Of a stretch of 31,375 nt of DNA, positions 23,290 through 31,375 are shown one piece after another. Origin of the DNA: Arenibacter sp965652575 (GTDB lineage: Bacteria > Bacteroidota > Bacteroidia > Flavobacteriales > Flavobacteriaceae); the NCBI GenBank assembly GCA_965652575.1, contig CBFGWQ010000024.1, forward strand, positions 1 to 31,375, read 5' to 3'. Every line of letters starts with the position of its first letter. Within the stretch, counting starts at the first letter, position 1. Under the pieces are notes generated by a model. It made no database searches, was not told the origin of the DNA, and was given only the letters and a program-made list of their open reading frames with translations. Made by a program: the position numbers and the translations under genes.

Positions 23290-24147
23290 ATGAAAAAAAT
23301 TAGAATTGCGATCCAAAAAAGCGGCCGTTTAAACGAAGACTCCCTTCAAATATTAAAAGACTGTGGTATTTCCATAGACAATGGAAAGGACCAACTTAAA
23401 GCTTCTTCCAGAAATTTTCCTTTGGAGGTCTTCTATCTTAGGAATGGCGATATTCCACAATATCTTAGGGATGGGGTCGTGGATATTGCCATTATTGGAG
23501 AAAATGTCCTGATAGAAAAAGGGGAGGATATCGCCATTGCCGAGAAATTGGGCTTCTCCAAATGCAAAGTATCCCTGGCCGTTCCCAAATCGGTAAAGTA
23601 CAGATCGGTGGCCGATTTTGAGGGAAAAAGAATTGCTACCTCCTATCCCAATACCGTAAAAAATTATTTGGCCGGCAGAGGGGTAAAAGCAGATCTTCAC
23701 ATCATAAACGGTTCTGTAGAAATTGCCCCGAATATTGGTCTGGCAGATGCCATTTGCGATATTGTTTCCAGTGGCAGTACCTTGTTCAAGAACAATTTAA
23801 AAGAAGTGGAGGTCATGCTGACCAGTGAGGCCGTATTGGCCGTTTCTCCGCAGATTTCCCCGGAACGAACCGCCTTGTTGGAAGACTTACGGTTTAGGAT
23901 CCAGTCCGTATTACTTGCCAGACAGTCCAAATATGTGCTGTTGAACGCACCTAACAATAAGTTAAGCGAGATCATTGCCCTATTGCCAGGTATGAGGAGT
24001 CCCACCGTACTTCCCTTGGCCGAGGAAGGTTGGAGTTCCGTACATACCGTAATCAACAAGGATAAGTTCTGGGAGGTAATCCAAGAGCTCAAAAAAGCGG
24101 GTGCAGAGGGAATTTTGGTGTGCCCCATAGAAAAAATGGTATTGTAA
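23290..24147 (+). CDS. hisG: ATP phosphoribosyltransferase HisG (long form)
   Basis: The protein has 285 residues. It starts KIRIAIQKSGRLNEDSLQIL and has the PRPP-binding loop DIVSSGSTL (about 157-165). The C-terminal part (about 210-285) with LLPGMRSPTVLPLAEEGWSSVHTVI is the ACT-like regulatory domain of long-form HisG, so no HisZ is needed and feedback inhibition by histidine is expected. It catalyses the first step, ATP + PRPP to phosphoribosyl-ATP. It lies downstream of the attenuator and 7 bp before a GNAT gene. Confidence 0.97.
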   Translation: MKKIRIAIQKSGRLNEDSLQILKDCGISIDNGKDQLKASSRNFPLEVFYLRNGDIPQYLRDGVVDIAIIGENVLIEKGEDIAIAEKLGFSKCKVSLAVPKSVKYRSVADFEGKRIATSYPNTVKNYLAGRGVKADLHIINGSVEIAPNIGLADAICDIVSSGSTLFKNNLKEVEVMLTSEAVLAVSPQISPERTALLEDLRFRIQSVLLARQSKYVLLNAPNNKLSEIIALLPGMRSPTVLPLAEEGWSSVHTVINKDKFWEVIQELKKAGAEGILVCPIEKMVL

Positions 24148-24154
24148 TAGTGCT

Positions 24155-24589
24155 ATGGCTACTAAATTTCAAATAGGGTTTATTCCGAAGGAGAAAATAT
24201 ATGGAATATTGCCTTTGGTACAAATGCTGAACAACGATAAAATTCCTGCCGAAATTCTTGAAAAAAGATTGCAGGATATGCTCATGGCAGGATATCAATG
24301 CTTGGGAGCCTATGACAAGGAACTGTTGATCGGCATTTGTGGGGTATGGGTTCTAAATAAATTATACGTAGGCAAACACGTTGAACCCGACAATGTCTTT
24401 GTATTGCAGGAATATAGAAGTTCCGGGGTGGGGAAATTAATGTTGGACAGGGTTTTTGAATACGCTTTGGAAATAGGGTGTGGGGCCTCTGAAATTAACT
24501 GCTATATAAAGAATGAAAGGGGAATTCAGTTTTGGAACGACCAAGGATATAAGGCAATAGGTTACCACATGCAAAAAGTATTAAAATAA
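24155..24589 (+). CDS. GNAT-family N-acetyltransferase embedded in the his operon (first)
   Basis: The protein has 144 residues. The acetyl-CoA-binding motif A is VFVLQEYRSSGVGKLMLDRV (about 92-111), and motif B follows with INCYIKNERGIQFWNDQGYKAIGYH. The N-terminal 80 residues vary as in most GNATs. The gene starts 7 bp after hisG and its stop overlaps the hisD start (TAATG), so it is firmly in the operon and its transcription is under the his attenuator. The substrate is unknown; a role in histidine-related chemistry is only suggested by position. It is not an obvious copy of the second GNAT in the operon. Confidence 0.88.
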   Translation: MATKFQIGFIPKEKIYGILPLVQMLNNDKIPAEILEKRLQDMLMAGYQCLGAYDKELLIGICGVWVLNKLYVGKHVEPDNVFVLQEYRSSGVGKLMLDRVFEYALEIGCGASEINCYIKNERGIQFWNDQGYKAIGYHMQKVLK

Positions 24590-25884
24590 TGAACAAAATA
24601 TACAATCCGGAAAAAGCTCAATGGAAGACCGTATTAAAACGGCCTACACCCTCTGTCTCCGATATCGAGGAAATGGTCAATGCCGTTTTTATGGAAATAA
24701 GGACCGGTGGGGATACCGCAGTAAGGAACTACACCAAAAAATTTGATGGGGCGGACCTACAGGACTTCTTGACATCCCCCAAGGAGTTAAAGGAATCCGA
24801 ACTATTGATTTCCGATGATTTAAAGGCAGCCATTCAACAGGCGAAAAACAATATTGAAAAATTTCATAAGGCCCAAAAAACCGAAAAAATTACGGTAGAG
24901 ACTACGGATGGCGTTCACTGCTGGCAGGAAAAAAGGCCTATTCAAAAAGTAGGGTTGTATATTCCCGGGGGTACCGCTCCATTGTTTTCCACCATATTAA
25001 TGTTGGCCATCCCGGCCAACATAGCTGGCTGCAAAGAAATTGTCCTCTGTACCCCTCCCAATAAGGAAGGAAAGGTGCACCCGGCCATTTTATATGCCGC
25101 CAACCTATGTGGGATTACCAAAATATACAAAGTGGGAGGCATACAGGCCATTGCCGGCATGACCTTTGGGACCGAAACCATCCCTCCCGTGTACAAGATA
25201 TTCGGGCCGGGCAACCAATTTGTAACCGTGGCCAAACAGATTGCCACAAAATACGGAATAGCCATAGATATGCCTGCAGGTCCCAGTGAGCTTTTAATCA
25301 TGGCCGATGATACCGCCAATGCCGGATTTGTGGCCTCCGATCTTTTGAGCCAGGCCGAACACGGTGTGGATAGTCAGGTCATTTTGGTATCCACTTCCAA
25401 AAAGTTTTTGGATGCTGTAGAGGTGGAAGTAACCGAGCAAATTAAGGCCTTACCAAGAATGGAAATAGCCCAGAAAGCGATGGCCAATAGTAAATTGATC
25501 TATGTGGAAAATCAACAGATGGCCGTAGATCTAATAAATGAATACGGTCCCGAACACTACATTCTTTGTGTTGGGGATGAAGCGTTCTTTTTAAATCAAA
25601 CCTATAATGCAGGTTCCGTTTTTATAGGGAATTACACTCCGGAAAGTGCAGGGGACTATGCCTCCGGAACCAATCATACCCTACCTACAAACGGTTACGC
25701 CAAACAGTATAGCGGGGTAAACCTGGATAGTTTTATGAAGAGTATGACCTTTCAGAAAATATCCAAAAAAGGAATTCTTAATATTGGGAAGACCATAGAG
25801 CTGATGGCCGAAGCCGAAGGGCTACAGGCACATAAAAATGCGGTAACCCTAAGGTTGGATAGTTTAAATGATCCGGCTTTATAA
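24589..25884 (+). CDS. hisD: Histidinol dehydrogenase HisD
   Basis: The protein has 431 residues, the usual size. Diagnostic blocks are YIPGGTAPLFSTILM (124-138), GPGNQFVTVAKQ (207-218), DMPAGPSELL (227-236) and SAGDYASGTNHTLPT (353-367). Zinc ligands by family alignment are Q255, H258 and D356, with a further His near the C-terminus; the catalytic pair is E322/H323 (GPEHYIL). It oxidises histidinol to histidine, the last two steps. Its ATG overlaps the stop of the preceding GNAT gene. Confidence 0.98.
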   Translation: MNKIYNPEKAQWKTVLKRPTPSVSDIEEMVNAVFMEIRTGGDTAVRNYTKKFDGADLQDFLTSPKELKESELLISDDLKAAIQQAKNNIEKFHKAQKTEKITVETTDGVHCWQEKRPIQKVGLYIPGGTAPLFSTILMLAIPANIAGCKEIVLCTPPNKEGKVHPAILYAANLCGITKIYKVGGIQAIAGMTFGTETIPPVYKIFGPGNQFVTVAKQIATKYGIAIDMPAGPSELLIMADDTANAGFVASDLLSQAEHGVDSQVILVSTSKKFLDAVEVEVTEQIKALPRMEIAQKAMANSKLIYVENQQMAVDLINEYGPEHYILCVGDEAFFLNQTYNAGSVFIGNYTPESAGDYASGTNHTLPTNGYAKQYSGVNLDSFMKSMTFQKISKKGILNIGKTIELMAEAEGLQAHKNAVTLRLDSLNDPAL

Positions 25885-25937
25885 ATTGCGATTGAACATT
25901 TTAAATTCAGCGCCAAACGGCCAAATGCATAAATGTA

Positions 25938-26996
25938 ATGAAAACAAAAATATTCAACATTAATACTATAGTTCGGGAGAACGTGAAAGGATTGAGTCCC
26001 TATTCCTCGGCCAGGGACGAATATGTTTCGGACGGTTCCAAAATGGTATTTTTGGATGCCAATGAAAATCCTTTTGAAACCGGGGTAAACAGATACCCCG
26101 ATCCACATCAAAGACGGCTAAAAGAGGTACTGGCCGAAAGAAAAGGTGTTTCTTCCCAACAAATTCTTTTGGGCAACGGTAGTGATGAAGTGTTGGATCT
26201 ACTTTTCAGGGCTTTTTGTGAACCCAAGGAGGACAATATTATTAGTCTGCCTCCAACCTATGGCATGTACAAGGTACTGGCAGGGATTAACAACCTGGAG
26301 AATAGGGAAGTTCTTTTGACAGCGGATTTTGAACCCAATGTACCCCAAATACTAAAGGAAGCGGACAACAAGAGTAAATTGCTATTTTTGTGTTCTCCCA
26401 ACAATCCTACGGGAAATAGTTTTTCAAAAAGTGCCATTGGGGAGCTATTGGACAATTTTAACGGCTTGGTAGTGATAGATGAGGCCTATATCGATTTTTC
26501 AAGTGAAAAAAGCTGGATTTCGGAATTATCCAACTACCCCAATCTTGTGGTGACCCAAACCCTGTCCAAGGCTTATGGTTTGGCCGGAATACGATTGGGA
26601 ACCTGTTATGCTTCTGAAGAAATTATCGCCGTACTGAACAAAATTAAACCGCCGTACAACGTAAATGAGCTAACACAGCAAAGAGCGTTGGAAAGGGTTT
26701 TGGATATAAATACGGTCAACCTCGAAGTCATGGATATTTTAACGCAACGGGAAGCGCTCTTTAACGTACTACGCCAAGTAGCATTTGTGAAGAAGGTATA
26801 TCCAACGGACGCCAATTTTATTTTGGCAAAGGTGGACGATGCCACCAAAAGATACGATCAACTATTAAAAATGGGTATCGTTGTCCGCAACAGGACTACC
26901 CAACCACTTTGCGAAAACACCCTAAGGTTCACTGTGGGGACCAAGGAAGAAAATGTAAAATTAATAAATGTATTGCAGCACATAACGACCAAATAA
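25938..26996 (+). CDS. hisC: Histidinol-phosphate aminotransferase HisC
   Basis: The protein has 352 residues and is a PLP-dependent fold-type I aminotransferase. It has LDANENPFETGVNRYPDP (39-56), the SPNNPTGN motif (153-160), DEAYIDF (181-187), and the Schiff-base lysine K211 in TLSKAYGLAGIRLG. It transfers the amino group from glutamate to imidazole-acetol phosphate. A 53-bp spacer separates it from hisD without any visible signal. Confidence 0.97.
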   Translation: MKTKIFNINTIVRENVKGLSPYSSARDEYVSDGSKMVFLDANENPFETGVNRYPDPHQRRLKEVLAERKGVSSQQILLGNGSDEVLDLLFRAFCEPKEDNIISLPPTYGMYKVLAGINNLENREVLLTADFEPNVPQILKEADNKSKLLFLCSPNNPTGNSFSKSAIGELLDNFNGLVVIDEAYIDFSSEKSWISELSNYPNLVVTQTLSKAYGLAGIRLGTCYASEEIIAVLNKIKPPYNVNELTQQRALERVLDINTVNLEVMDILTQREALFNVLRQVAFVKKVYPTDANFILAKVDDATKRYDQLLKMGIVVRNRTTQPLCENTLRFTVGTKEENVKLINVLQHITTK

Positions 26997-26997
26997 T

Positions 26998-28179
26998 ATG
27001 ATGAACCCTGACACGAATACAAATTCCGAACAAGGAAACAAAATTGGCAAAAAGGTACTGTTTATAGATAGGGACGGAACCATTATTAAGGAAACTTTTG
27101 ATGAGCAGATAGACTCCTTTGAAAAGATGGTGTTCTATCCCAAAGCCTTTACCTTTCTGGGAAAAATTGCCAAGGAACTGGATTACGAGTTGGTAATGAT
27201 CACCAACCAGGACGGGTTGGGGACAGATATTTTTCCTGAACATACTTTTTGGCCGGTACACAATTTTATACTGGAATCCTTCAAAAATGAGGGAGTTGTT
27301 TTTGATAAGGTATTTCTTGACAAAACTTTTCCCCACGAAAATGCAAATACTAGAAAACCGGGGACAGGACTGCTTACGGAATACTTTTCCGAAGCATACG
27401 ACCTGCCCAATTCCTTTGTAATCGGGGACCGTTTGACCGATGTGGAACTGGCCAAGAATTTGGGGGCCAGAGGTATCTTTATTAATGACAATACCAATTT
27501 GGGCACTGGGGAAATATCCGTTAAGAGGGAGGAATTGGACAAATACATAGCTCTGGAAAGCAATGACTGGGAGAAAATTTACGAATTTTTAAAGCTAAAG
27601 GATCGGGTATCGGAAATAATGCGTAAAACCAATGAAACCGATATTTTTATAAAGCTCAATCTGGACGGGACGGGCAAAAGTGAAATCAGTACCGGATTGG
27701 ACTTCTTTGATCATATGCTGGATCAATTGGCGAGACATGGCCAAATGGATCTGGAAATCAAGGTAAAGGGAGATCTGGAAGTGGATGAACACCATACCAT
27801 TGAAGATACTGCCATAGCATTGGGTGAAGTATTCCATAAAGCATTGGGCCATAAATTGGGAATTGAAAGATACGGCTTCTGTCTGCCCATGGATGACTGT
27901 TTGGCACAGGCCGCCATTGATTTTGGCGGACGAAACTGGTTGGTATGGGAAACAGAGTTTAAAAGGGAAATGATAGGCAAAATGCCAACGGAAATGTTTT
28001 ATCATTTTTTTAAATCCTTTACAGATGGGGCAAAGGCAAACCTCAACATCAAGGCCGAAGGCCAAAATGAACACCATAAGATAGAGGCCATTTTCAAGGC
28101 ATTTGCCAAGGCCATTAAGATGGCCGTGAAACGCGATGTGGAAAAAATGGTGCTGCCCAGTACCAAAGGGGTATTGTAG
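26998..28179 (+). CDS. hisB: Bifunctional histidinol-phosphatase / imidazoleglycerol-phosphate dehydratase HisB
   Basis: The protein has 393 residues. The N-terminal HAD phosphatase (about 18-200) has the nucleophile pair FIDRDGTI (D24, D26), MITNQDG, RKPGTG (119-124) and GDRLTDVELA (143-152). The Cys residues that hold a zinc loop in E. coli HisB-N are absent (FPHENANTRKPG). The C-terminal dehydratase (about 205-393) has FFDHMLDQLARHG (236-248), DEHHTIEDTAIALG (263-276) and the final HHKIEAIFKAFAKAIK with Mn-binding His residues. It starts 1 bp after hisC; an ATGATG offers two adjacent starts. Confidence 0.97.
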   Translation: MMNPDTNTNSEQGNKIGKKVLFIDRDGTIIKETFDEQIDSFEKMVFYPKAFTFLGKIAKELDYELVMITNQDGLGTDIFPEHTFWPVHNFILESFKNEGVVFDKVFLDKTFPHENANTRKPGTGLLTEYFSEAYDLPNSFVIGDRLTDVELAKNLGARGIFINDNTNLGTGEISVKREELDKYIALESNDWEKIYEFLKLKDRVSEIMRKTNETDIFIKLNLDGTGKSEISTGLDFFDHMLDQLARHGQMDLEIKVKGDLEVDEHHTIEDTAIALGEVFHKALGHKLGIERYGFCLPMDDCLAQAAIDFGGRNWLVWETEFKREMIGKMPTEMFYHFFKSFTDGAKANLNIKAEGQNEHHKIEAIFKAFAKAIKMAVKRDVEKMVLPSTKGVL

Positions 28180-28210
28180 GAAAAATAAACAGGTCCGTAG
28201 GACAAAAAAA

Positions 28211-28795
28211 ATGAAAATAGTAATTATAGATTACGGAGCCGGAAATATACAGAGTATTAAATTTGCCTTTCAACGCTTGGGATACGAAGCTATTCTAAGC
28301 AAGGATGCAGAAGAGATCAAGACAGCGGATAAGGTTATATTTCCCGGGGTGGGCGAGGCCAGCAGTGCCATGAAAAAATTGCGGGAAAGTAATTTGGACG
28401 GGGTTATACCCAAGCTAAAACAACCGGTATTGGGAATTTGTCTGGGAATGCAGTTAATGTGCAATTCCTCGGAAGAGGGAAATACCCGGGGCCTTGGTAT
28501 TTTTGATGTAGACGTGGTCAAATTTTCGAAGGAAGTAAAAGTTCCGCAAATTGGATGGAACCAAATTACCAATTTAAAATCCGGTCTGTTCAAGAACGTC
28601 AAAGAAAAAGAGCATATTTATTTGGTCCACAGTTTTTATGCCCCCCTGTGCGGGGAAACCATTGCCGAAGCGGAATATGGTTTGGGATATAGCGCCGCTC
28701 TAAAAAAGGATAATTTTTATGGAACCCAATTTCATCCGGAAAAAAGCAGTGAGGTAGGGGAGCTTATTTTAGGAAATTTTTTGGAAAGGATATAG
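28211..28795 (+). CDS. hisH: Imidazole glycerol phosphate synthase glutaminase subunit HisH
   Basis: From the ATG at 28211 the protein has 194 residues and begins KIVIIDYGAGNIQSI, as HisH should. The same frame is open upstream into hisB (to 28136), but that extension lacks homology-like sequence. The class I amidotransferase triad is C77 (LGICLGMQL), H175 and E177 (QFHPEKSS), and PGVGEASSAM forms the oxyanion region. It supplies ammonia to HisF. The purine-rich stretch GGACAAAAAAA lies just upstream. Confidence 0.97.
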   Translation: MKIVIIDYGAGNIQSIKFAFQRLGYEAILSKDAEEIKTADKVIFPGVGEASSAMKKLRESNLDGVIPKLKQPVLGICLGMQLMCNSSEEGNTRGLGIFDVDVVKFSKEVKVPQIGWNQITNLKSGLFKNVKEKEHIYLVHSFYAPLCGETIAEAEYGLGYSAALKKDNFYGTQFHPEKSSEVGELILGNFLERI

Positions 28796-28797
28796 TT

Positions 28798-29217
28798 ATG
28801 GAATATTGTATATCTACGGATAAAGAAAAATTGGATGTTGCTAAAATTCACTCCTATTTAAGTAAAGAATCCTATTGGGGAAGGGATAGGAGCATGGAAG
28901 AGGTTATTGCCACTATAGAAAATTCCCTCTGTTTTGGGCTGTATTCCGAATCCGATGAGCAATTGGGGTTTGCCAGAATTGTTACGGATGGGGTGATTTT
29001 TGCCTATTTAATGGATTTTGTAATATTCGGTGCAAATCAAGGAAAGGGATTGGGGAAAAAATTAATATCGGGCGTTTTGGACCATAATACTATAAAAAAA
29101 GTAAAGACCATTGCTTTAAAGACCAAGGATGCCCATGGATTTTATGAACAATTTGGATTTGAAAGGGTCGGTAACTCCGCTTTATGGATGTCCATAGACA
29201 AAGTAATACTTTTATAA
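28798..29217 (+). CDS. GNAT-family N-acetyltransferase embedded in the his operon (second)
   Basis: The protein has 139 residues. Motif A is MDFVIFGANQGKGLGKKLISGVL (about 78-100), followed by IALKTKDAHGFYEQFGFERV, the usual motif B and C-terminal strand. DRSMEEVIATIENSLCFGLY in the N-terminal half is typical of small YpeA/ArsN2-like GNATs. It begins 2 bp after the hisH stop and ends 9 bp before hisA, so it separates two adjacent pathway genes without breaking the transcript. The substrate is unknown. It is distinct from the first GNAT. Confidence 0.87.
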   Translation: MEYCISTDKEKLDVAKIHSYLSKESYWGRDRSMEEVIATIENSLCFGLYSESDEQLGFARIVTDGVIFAYLMDFVIFGANQGKGLGKKLISGVLDHNTIKKVKTIALKTKDAHGFYEQFGFERVGNSALWMSIDKVILL

Positions 29218-29226
29218 ACTGAAATA

Positions 29227-29955
29227 ATGAGAATAATACCTGCAATAGATATCATTGAAGGAAAATGTGTAAGATTGTCCAAGGGAGACTATGATAGCAA
29301 AAAAGTTTACAATGAAAACCCTTTGGAGGTGGCAAAGGAGTTTGAAGCCCATGGTATGGAATACCTTCATTTGGTAGACCTGGACGGGGCCAAATCCAAG
29401 CACATCGTAAATCACAAGGTGCTGGAAAAAATAGCGGCCAATACCACCTTGAAAATAGATTTTGGTGGCGGACTCAAGACTGATGAGGATTTAAGGATAG
29501 CTTTTGAAAGTGGTGCCAGTCAAATTACGGGAGGAAGTATTGCGGTAAAGGACAGGGCAACCTTTATCTCCTGGATAAACCAATACGGGCCCGAGAAGAT
29601 TGTTCTGGGGGCCGATGTCAAAAATGAAATGGTTGCCGTATCCGGATGGACGGAAGAATCCCGGGAGGAGCTGGTTCCCTTTATCCAAGGATACCAAAAA
29701 GAAGGGATCAGAGGGGTTATCTGCACCGATATCGGTAAGGATGGTATGTTGGAAGGGCCTTCCTTTGATCTATACCGCAAGATTTTGGACGAATGTGGGC
29801 CTAAAATATTGCTGATCGCCAGCGGTGGTATTTCCACCTTTGATGAACTCCCTAAATTGGCTGGGCTGGGCTGTGAGGGAACCATAATTGGAAAGGCCAT
29901 TTATGAAAATAGAATTAGTTTAAAACAATTGGAAAAATTTATTCTCGATATTTAA
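29227..29955 (+). CDS. hisA: Phosphoribosyl-formimino-AICAR phosphate isomerase HisA
   Basis: The protein has 242 residues and is a (beta-alpha)8 barrel. The catalytic Asp is D8 in IIPAIDIIEGKCVRL, and the second acidic centre is in VLGADVKNE and ICTDIGKDGMLEGPSFDLY. Phosphate-binding loops are FGGGL (about 79-83) and IASGGIST (about 198-205). It opens the ribose ring of ProFAR by an Amadori rearrangement in the cytoplasm. It lies 31 bp upstream of hisF. Confidence 0.97.
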   Translation: MRIIPAIDIIEGKCVRLSKGDYDSKKVYNENPLEVAKEFEAHGMEYLHLVDLDGAKSKHIVNHKVLEKIAANTTLKIDFGGGLKTDEDLRIAFESGASQITGGSIAVKDRATFISWINQYGPEKIVLGADVKNEMVAVSGWTEESREELVPFIQGYQKEGIRGVICTDIGKDGMLEGPSFDLYRKILDECGPKILLIASGGISTFDELPKLAGLGCEGTIIGKAIYENRISLKQLEKFILDI

Positions 29956-29986
29956 CCGGATCCGTATCCAAAAAACAAAGTGCCCC

Positions 29987-30742
29987 ATGTTGACAAAAAG
30001 AATAATCCCTTGTTTGGACATTAAGAACGGTAGAACGGTAAAGGGTATAAACTTTGTAGATCTGCGAGATGCGGGAGATCCTGTGGAACTAGCTGAAATC
30101 TATGCAAAAACAGGAGCGGACGAGCTTGTTTTTTTGGATATTTCGGCTACGGAGGAAAGGAGAAGGACATTGGCCGATCTTGTGCTGCGCGTTGCCCAAA
30201 AAGTCAATATTCCCTTTACCGTGGGCGGTGGTATTTCTTCGGTAGAAGATGTAGATATTCTACTGCACAACGGAGCGGACAAAGTATCCATAAACTCATC
30301 GGCCGTAAAAAACCCTCAATTGATCAACGAGCTCGTTGCCAAATTTGGTTCCCAATGTATAGTGGTGGCCATAGATGCCAAACAAATAGATGGGGAATGG
30401 ATGGTTCACCTGGTAGGTGGAAAGGTACCTACAGCCTTGAACCTCTTTACCTGGGCCAAGGAGGTGGAAGACCGTGGGGCGGGGGAAATCCTATTTACTT
30501 CCATGGATCATGATGGCACCAAGGACGGATTTGCCAATGAGGCCTTGGCCAAATTATCCACCGAACTGAATATACCGATAATAGCATCGGGCGGTGCCGG
30601 AAATATGCAACATTTCACCGATACTTTTATTAAAGGTAAGGCCGATGCGGCTTTGGCGGCGAGCGTCTTTCATTTTAAGGAAATCGAGATCAAGGACTTA
30701 AAAGAAGAATTAAAAAGAAATAATATACCGGTTAGATTATAA
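29987..30742 (+). CDS. hisF: Imidazole glycerol phosphate synthase cyclase subunit HisF
   Basis: The protein has 251 residues and is the half-barrel-duplicated partner of HisH. Catalytic Asp residues are D11 in RIIPCLDIKNGRTVKG and the Asp of VVAIDAK around residue 130. Other features are TVGGGIS (about 78-84) and the phosphate loop IIASGGAGN. Together with HisH it makes imidazole glycerol phosphate and AICAR from PRFAR and glutamine. It is followed by hisIE after 7 bp. Confidence 0.98.
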   Translation: MLTKRIIPCLDIKNGRTVKGINFVDLRDAGDPVELAEIYAKTGADELVFLDISATEERRRTLADLVLRVAQKVNIPFTVGGGISSVEDVDILLHNGADKVSINSSAVKNPQLINELVAKFGSQCIVVAIDAKQIDGEWMVHLVGGKVPTALNLFTWAKEVEDRGAGEILFTSMDHDGTKDGFANEALAKLSTELNIPIIASGGAGNMQHFTDTFIKGKADAALAASVFHFKEIEIKDLKEELKRNNIPVRL

Positions 30743-30749
30743 AACCAAT

Positions 30750-31375
30750 ATGGAATCCAAAATCATGAACATAGACTTCAACAAAAATAATGATGGCCTG
30801 GTCCCGGCCATAGTACAGGATGCAATTACCAAAAATGTACTTATGCTCGGGTACATGAACCAAGAGGCCTTCCAAAAAACCATGGAAAGCCGTAAGGTAA
30901 CCTTCTTTAGTCGCACTAAAAAAAGATTATGGACCAAAGGGGAGGAAAGCGGAAACTTTTTGAACCTGGTAGGTATACAACTGGATTGTGACAATGATAC
31001 CCTTCTGGTCATGGTAGATCCTGTTGGGCCCACCTGTCACCAGGGAACCGATACCTGCTGGGGCGAAAAAAACAATACTTCCTATGGATTTATTTCAACT
31101 TTGGAAAATATTATAGAAGACAGGAAAAATCAAGCCGAGGGAAAGGTGACGATCCCGGAAGGGGCCAAGCCCAGTTATGTTTCCTCCCTATTTAAGAGCG
31201 GCATCAATAAGATTGCCCAGAAAGTAGGCGAGGAGGCCGTAGAGGTCGTAATTGAGGCCAAAGATGATAACGACCAGCTATTTAAGGAGGAAAGTGCCGA
31301 TCTTTTGTTCCATTACCTTATATTGTTGCAGGCCAAGGGATTTAAACTGCAGGATATCGTTAATGTTCTAAAGTT
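30750..31375 (+). CDS. hisIE: Bifunctional phosphoribosyl-AMP cyclohydrolase / phosphoribosyl-ATP pyrophosphatase HisIE (3' end cut by window edge)
   Basis: About 208 codons are visible and the frame is open at the window end. The start used is ATG at 30750; another ATG lies five codons later. HisI (about 8-108) has LMLGYMNQEAFQKTMES, SRTKKRLWTKGEESGN and the metal site LDCDND plus CHQGTDTC (C80, C96, H97, C103). HisE (from about 112) is a MazG-like four-helix unit with KVGEEAVEVVIEA (158-170) and EESADLLFHYL. It performs steps 2 and 3 of the pathway and completes the set, so every histidine biosynthesis activity is encoded in this operon. Confidence 0.96.
   Translation, partial: MESKIMNIDFNKNNDGLVPAIVQDAITKNVLMLGYMNQEAFQKTMESRKVTFFSRTKKRLWTKGEESGNFLNLVGIQLDCDNDTLLVMVDPVGPTCHQGTDTCWGEKNNTSYGFISTLENIIEDRKNQAEGKVTIPEGAKPSYVSSLFKSGINKIAQKVGEEAVEVVIEAKDDNDQLFKEESADLLFHYLILLQAKGFKLQDIVNVLK

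Noticed and set aside
28136..28210. 25-residue upstream extension of HisH within hisB
   Set aside because: HisH proteins begin with the KIVIIDYGAGN strand; the upstream residues are the out-of-frame hisB 3' end.
1..31375. Search for tRNA, rRNA, insertion sequences, CRISPR arrays, and defence or prophage genes
   Set aside because: None could be recognised by eye on either strand; the gene content is core metabolism throughout.

Overview
The window reads as chromosomal core DNA of a Bacteroidota bacterium, most likely a marine Flavobacteriaceae (Maribacter/Zobellia/Arenibacter-like; the genus is a guess). Four things point there: AT-rich intergenic DNA with the Bacteroidota -7 element TAnnTTTG in front of many genes; PorX, the type IX secretion regulator; an LpxC-FabZ fusion inside an lpx/efp/sucD block; and a fused HisB and fused HisIE. 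I see no rRNA, tRNA, CRISPR array, transposase or phage gene.

Layout. 1-1607 (minus): a partial TerC-type membrane protein coupled to a small lipoprotein gene, then an XRE regulator. 1608-3808: an AT-rich intergenic region with promoters and repeated motifs, an M14 carboxypeptidase, an Lrp/AsnC regulator, a terminator and a REP-like palindrome. 3809-7115: a DinB-like protein, a conserved small protein and aroB (minus), and proline dehydrogenase (plus). 7112-11869 (minus): porX, tsaE, a very small lipoprotein with a tandem peptide repeat, a four-helix membrane protein, alanine dehydrogenase and a DUF4258-like protein. 11907-17927 (plus): a tightly packed block with an HD phosphohydrolase, lpxD, lpxC-fabZ, lpxA, efp and a second, diverged lpxD. 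18001-23048 (plus): sucD, a 415-bp gene-free stretch, fabG, a VWA-like membrane protein and a prohibitin-type SPFH protein. 23125-31375 (plus): the complete histidine operon hisL-hisG-GNAT-hisD-hisC-hisB-hisH-GNAT-hisA-hisF-hisIE, cut off inside hisIE.

Functionally, the lpx block makes the first acylation/deacetylation steps of lipid A and supplies FabZ, with FabG nearby for fatty acid synthesis. The his operon covers the whole pathway from PRPP/ATP to histidine. It is preceded by a readable ribosome-mediated attenuator: an 18-residue leader peptide with four consecutive His codons, an antiterminator and a terminator.

The least ordinary features are: the his attenuator; two acetyltransferase genes of unknown role embedded in the his operon; the diverged LpxD paralogue; the tiny repeat lipoprotein with three CATCGA motifs at exact 21-bp spacing upstream; the unusual alanine dehydrogenase active site; and several dyad-rich intergenic regions. 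I found no clear evidence of an entirely new multi-gene system.
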